Of a stretch of DNA of 37,352 nucleotides, positions 34,025 to 37,352 are shown piece after piece. This DNA is from Methylibium sp. (GTDB lineage Bacteria; Pseudomonadota; Gammaproteobacteria; Burkholderiales; Burkholderiaceae_C): NCBI GenBank assembly GCA_013824165.1, contig PNNH01000021.1, positions 1 to 37,352 of the forward strand. Direction: 5' to 3'. The translations under genes and the position numbers were made by a program. The notes under the pieces are model-generated. The model was given only the letters and a program-made list of their open reading frames with translations. It ran no database searches and had not been told where the DNA came from. How positions within the stretch are numbered: position 1 is the stretch's first letter; each line of letters begins with the position of its first letter.

Positions 34025-36379
34025 ATGACTGCTGAACGCAACAAGGCCTTGGCCTCGCGCGCGCGGCGGGTCTATCTTGAGGGCTTGGTACGCGGCCTGG
34101 CGTCGCTCGGCATGGCGGTTGGCGAGGCCGCCCAGCAGTTGCTTGCGCTGCCCGCCGAATACCCGGTGATGGTGGCGCGCCGTGACGGCGTCAACACCTG
34201 GAGCCGCCATGGCCCGTCTTGGCAGGCTGCGCTGATCAACGCCTTGCGGCATGCGGCCGATCACGGCATCGAGCTGGCGCGGCAGGTGCCGCCGACGGCC
34301 GCTGAGCGGGCCGAGCGCCGCGCTCAGGAGCGCGCGCCGCTGAGCCTGGTCGATGACGACACGATCGAGCGCGAGATCACGAGTTCACGGTTGGCGCTGG
34401 CGATGATGGACAAGGCCAGCTGGGAGTTCACCGATCTGCGCACCCGCATGCATCTGCTGGAGCAGCGCGATGAGCTGCCCACTGATGACTTGATGCGGGC
34501 GCCCGTGGTGGCCAAGCTGGCGCTCGATGCCTGGTACCGCAGCGGCCTGAGCGCCTCCGAGTGGCAGATGCTGCAGCAGGTGCTGCATACCGAGTTCGCG
34601 CTGCTGCTGGGCGAGGCTTACCACGAGACCAATCACTGGCTGGTTCAGCAGGGTGTGATGCCGGAGGTGGATCTGCGGCCCTTCATCCGCCGCGCACCGG
34701 CTGGCGCAACCGCGAACACCGGTGCCAGCGCCCGCGCCGACGCAGAGGGCTGGCAGGACGAAACCCGTTTCATGCCGCGCCAGATCACGCCGACGCAGTC
34801 GGCCCCGCTGAGTCGGCACAACGCTCAGGCGGACGAGGTGCTCAAGCAGCTGCAGCGTGTCGTCGGCCGCCAGGTGCCGGACTTTCTGTTGACCACCTCG
34901 CCAGCACCCGTTGGCACAGCGCCCTCAATGGCGGCGGCAGCGCCTTTACAGGGCTCGGCCCGACTGCGGGCTGCGATCACCCATGCGCAGGATGCCTTGC
35001 AGCGGCGCCCTGGCGCGGCCCCAACTGCGACGGAGGGGGTGGGCGGACTCGCCGCAGACTTGGCGCCCCAGGCCGCACTGGACGAGATCAAGGCGCGCAA
35101 CCAGGCCTTCAAGCAGGTGCTGAAGCAGGCTGCTGACACACCGGCCGAGCGCGCCACCATTGAGATCGTGGCCCTGCTGTTCCAGAGCATCCTGCAGGAG
35201 GAGCGGATCCCGGCGTCGGTGCGGGTCTGGTTCGCGCGTCTACAGATGCCGGTGCTGCGCGTGGCCATCGGTGAACCCGATTTCTTTGCTGCGGCCGACC
35301 ATCCGGCGCGCGACCTGATCGACCGCATGGGCGCCTGCGTGATGGGCTTCAACACCTCCAATGCCACGGTCGTCGGCGGCGGCGAGGCGCTGGAGCGCGA
35401 GATCAAGCGCATCGTGCAGGTGGTCGAGGCCTATCCCGACACCGGTCGGCGCGTGTTCCAGACTGTGCTGACCGAGTTCGAGAAGTTCCTCAGTCACTAC
35501 TTCGAGAACGAGAACCAGGCCAGCGTGCGCGGCGTCTCGCTGGCTCAGCAGGTCGAGCAGCGCGAGACGCTGGCGATCCAGTACACGATCGAGCTGCGCA
35601 AGATGCTCAACGAGGTGCCGGTGCAGGACGGCGTGCGCGACTTCCTGTTCCAGATCTGGGCCGATGTGCTGGCCGTCACTGCGGTGCGCAGCGGAGCCCA
35701 GTCCGAAATCACACGGCAGATGAAGCGTGCGGCGGCAGATCTGATCTGGTCAGCCAGTGCCAAGGTGTCGCGTGAGGAGCGCGCCGAGGTGATTCGCCGC
35801 CTGCCGCCATTACTGAAGACGCTGCGCGACGGCATGGGCCATGCCGGCCTGTCTGCCACCAAGCAGGATGAGCAGATCCGCGCGCTCAACAATGCGCTGG
35901 CCGCAGCCTTCACCGCCAAGACGGCCGCCATCCCGCGCGAGCGCCTGGAAGAGCTGATGGATCAGTTGGAGGCGCTGGACGCGATGTTGCCGGAGGCCGG
36001 TGGCCTGGAAGTCAACGAGTCGCTGGTGCGCGACCTGTCCGGTCACGAGACCGAGGATCTGGAAGTCGTGGCCGAGGGCGGATCGGCGCCGACGCCGGCC
36101 ATGCTGTCCTGGGCGCGCGAGCTGCAGGTGGGCGGCTGGTACATGCTGGACTACCGCGGCCGCAATGAACCGGTGCAGCTGGCCTGGCGCGGCATGCGCC
36201 ATCAGTTGATCCTGTTCGTGGCGCCGTCAGGCCGGGGCGTGCTGTTCCAGCTCAGCCGCCTGGCAGCCTTCCTGCAGGCCGGCTTGCTGCTGCCGGCGCA
36301 GGACGAGACCCTGACGGTGCGCGCGACGCGCAACGCACTGGCCAAACTGGATGTGGATCCGACGCGACTGCTGAACTGA
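34025..36379 (+). CDS. DUF1631 family protein
   Basis: I recognise this as the large DUF1631 family of betaproteobacteria and some gammaproteobacteria, whose function is unknown to me. The 784-residue product has no signal peptide or membrane helix, so it is probably cytoplasmic. Long helical stretches occur at about 95-210 and 330-640, split by a Pro/Ala-rich segment (about 220-345). The C-terminal part (about 690-784) has VGGWYMLDYRGRNEPVQLAW and FVAPSGRGVLFQLSRLAAFL, which resembles a PilZ-like or SH3-like beta fold; that resemblance is a guess. It follows secF by 47 bp and may be read from the same transcript. Confidence 0.82.
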   Translation: MTAERNKALASRARRVYLEGLVRGLASLGMAVGEAAQQLLALPAEYPVMVARRDGVNTWSRHGPSWQAALINALRHAADHGIELARQVPPTAAERAERRAQERAPLSLVDDDTIEREITSSRLALAMMDKASWEFTDLRTRMHLLEQRDELPTDDLMRAPVVAKLALDAWYRSGLSASEWQMLQQVLHTEFALLLGEAYHETNHWLVQQGVMPEVDLRPFIRRAPAGATANTGASARADAEGWQDETRFMPRQITPTQSAPLSRHNAQADEVLKQLQRVVGRQVPDFLLTTSPAPVGTAPSMAAAAPLQGSARLRAAITHAQDALQRRPGAAPTATEGVGGLAADLAPQAALDEIKARNQAFKQVLKQAADTPAERATIEIVALLFQSILQEERIPASVRVWFARLQMPVLRVAIGEPDFFAAADHPARDLIDRMGACVMGFNTSNATVVGGGEALEREIKRIVQVVEAYPDTGRRVFQTVLTEFEKFLSHYFENENQASVRGVSLAQQVEQRETLAIQYTIELRKMLNEVPVQDGVRDFLFQIWADVLAVTAVRSGAQSEITRQMKRAAADLIWSASAKVSREERAEVIRRLPPLLKTLRDGMGHAGLSATKQDEQIRALNNALAAAFTAKTAAIPRERLEELMDQLEALDAMLPEAGGLEVNESLVRDLSGHETEDLEVVAEGGSAPTPAMLSWARELQVGGWYMLDYRGRNEPVQLAWRGMRHQLILFVAPSGRGVLFQLSRLAAFLQAGLLLPAQDETLTVRATRNALAKLDVDPTRLLN

Positions 36380-36402
36380 GCGCGTCGGGCCGACGCTGTG
36401 AT

Positions 36403-36855
36403 TCAGTGAATCAGCCGGTCTTCGGGGGCGACGAAAAGTTCGTCGAGGATCAGCGCGTCGGGCTCTTCGCCCAGACTCCAGAACACCATCAGGACGATGA
36501 TCTTCAGGTCTTCGAGATCCATCGGGGCGCCGGGAATGGCCATGGCACGGTCAATCACCATCTCGCGCATCGGCGGGGGCAGCACGCCGGCCGATTCAAG
36601 GAAGCTGACAAAGCCCACCGAGGCTTCGCCCAGATGCTCCAGTTCGTCGGCTGAATACACGCGCAGGCTTTGAGCGCCTTGCTCACCGTGATACGACTGG
36701 GTAGCCTCGGTCAAACCGTTCAGCCAGGACAAGGCATCGCGGATTTCGTCGCTTTCGAAGCCAACGGCCGACAATTTGCGCGTCAGCTGGACATGATCCG
36801 GACAGGCGTCGGGCCGCCAGTACGTTTCATAGAGGTAGACGAGCACGTCAAACAT
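36403..36855 (-). CDS. smg: Smg family protein (DUF494)
   Basis: The 150-residue product has the Smg pattern MFDVLVYLYETYW, the KLSAVGFESDEIRDALSWL helices, RVYSADELEHLG and the end LKIIVLMVFWSLGEEPDALILD in two blocks. The molecular role is not established; the gene is usually next to dprA. Here it lies 66 bp downstream of dprA on the same strand. It converges with the DUF1631 gene across 23 bp that contain no clear terminator. Confidence 0.94.
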   Translation of the reverse strand: MFDVLVYLYETYWRPDACPDHVQLTRKLSAVGFESDEIRDALSWLNGLTEATQSYHGEQGAQSLRVYSADELEHLGEASVGFVSFLESAGVLPPPMREMVIDRAMAIPGAPMDLEDLKIIVLMVFWSLGEEPDALILDELFVAPEDRLIH

Positions 36856-36921
36856 GCGGTCATGATAACCCAGGGCTCCGACGCGCCGAATCGCGGAAAA
36901 GCGCAGCGCAGCGGGGGTCTT

Positions 36922-37352
36922 TCAGCCTTGCTGACGCCGCTGGAACAGCTGGCCGGGTAGGGCTGCGACCCGGCCGGCGAGCTCCAGTTCTAGCAATAGC
37001 ACGCTCAGCTGGGCGGTTGGCCAGCCGCCGCGCGCCTGCAGCGCATCGAGCCCGACGGGGTCGAACCCCATTGCCTCCAGCAGCCGGACATGCTCGCCGC
37101 CCAGGCCGGGCACGGAGTGCTCGCTGCCTGAGTCGGCTGAACAAGCTGGCCCGGCCGAGGGCCGCGTACCGACGGGATCCGTCAGGCGCAGTTCCTCCAG
37201 CACGTCCTCAGCGTTCTCGACCAGCTTGGCGCCCTGGCGGATCAGTGCATGGCAGCCACGGCTTTGCGCGGAGTGGATGGAGCCCGGAATGGCGAACACC
37301 TCACGGCCCGCCTCGCTCGCCAGTCTGGCGGTGATCAGGGAGCCCGAGCGCA
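36922..37352 (-). CDS. dprA: DNA processing protein DprA (3' part; 5' end beyond the window)
   Basis: DprA loads RecA on incoming single-stranded DNA during natural transformation. The visible 142 codons include the end of the Rossmann-like domain: SGSLITARLASEAGREVF and AIPGSIHSAQSRGCHALIRQ, then GAKLVE. A variable linker (about 40 residues) leads to the C-terminal winged helix, GGEHVRLLEAMGFDPVGLDAL and LLELELAGRVAALPG. The frame is open through the window edge, so the start codon is not visible. smg follows downstream. Confidence 0.93.
   Translation of the reverse strand, partial: RSGSLITARLASEAGREVFAIPGSIHSAQSRGCHALIRQGAKLVENAEDVLEELRLTDPVGTRPSAGPACSADSGSEHSVPGLGGEHVRLLEAMGFDPVGLDALQARGGWPTAQLSVLLLELELAGRVAALPGQLFQRRQQG

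Overview
The window looks like chromosomal core DNA of a GC-rich betaproteobacterium of the order Burkholderiales, possibly near the Roseateles/Rubrivivax/Leptothrix group. The genus is a guess from protein character (zinc-free S14 and S4, the alanine/proline/arginine tail on S3, a DUF1631 protein, the smg-dprA pair). No mobile element, CRISPR array or rRNA gene was seen.

Region 1 (1-15650, + strand) carries the S10, spc and alpha ribosomal operons: rpsJ, rplC-D-W-B, rpsS, rplV, rpsC, rplP, rpmC, rpsQ; then rplN-X-E, rpsN-H, rplF-R, rpsE, rpmD, rplO, secY, infA, rpmJ; then rpsM-K-D, rpoA, rplQ. Order is classical but the run is broken in four places. rpsJ is separated from rplC by 266 bp holding a terminator-like hairpin and a new promoter. 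A Prx5-type peroxiredoxin sits between the S10 terminator and a near-consensus spc promoter. Hairpin-rich leaders precede rpsD and rpoA. A strong terminator closes the run, followed by an initiator tRNA-fMet gene with its own promoter and terminator.

Region 2 (15.9-21 kb) has a DsbD/ScsB-type thiol-disulfide reductase, a ProQ/FinO RNA chaperone, thymidine kinase flanked by two paralogous four-cysteine mini-proteins of unknown function, and an enoyl-CoA hydratase-like protein lacking the usual catalytic glutamates.

Region 3 (21.1-26.1 kb) is a LivHMGF-type ABC transporter operon in which LivM and LivG are fused. It has no classical LivK. An exported protein joining a periplasmic-binding-like domain to a rhodanese domain lies 72 bp downstream. 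A large palindrome precedes the operon.

Region 4 (26.1-30.4 kb, - strand) is a compact five-gene operon for trans-4-hydroxy-L-proline use: GntR regulator, hydroxyproline 2-epimerase and a three-part D-hydroxyproline dehydrogenase (DAO-type flavoprotein, [2Fe-2S] protein, FAD/NAD protein with BFD-type cysteines). Every junction overlaps by 1-4 nt. The epimerase would make cis-4-hydroxy-D-proline and the dehydrogenase would oxidise it; the later deaminase and semialdehyde dehydrogenase are not in the window.

Region 5 (30.5-37.35 kb) holds yajC-secD-secF for Sec-dependent export, a large DUF1631 protein, smg (DUF494) and the 3' part of dprA, which runs off the right edge.
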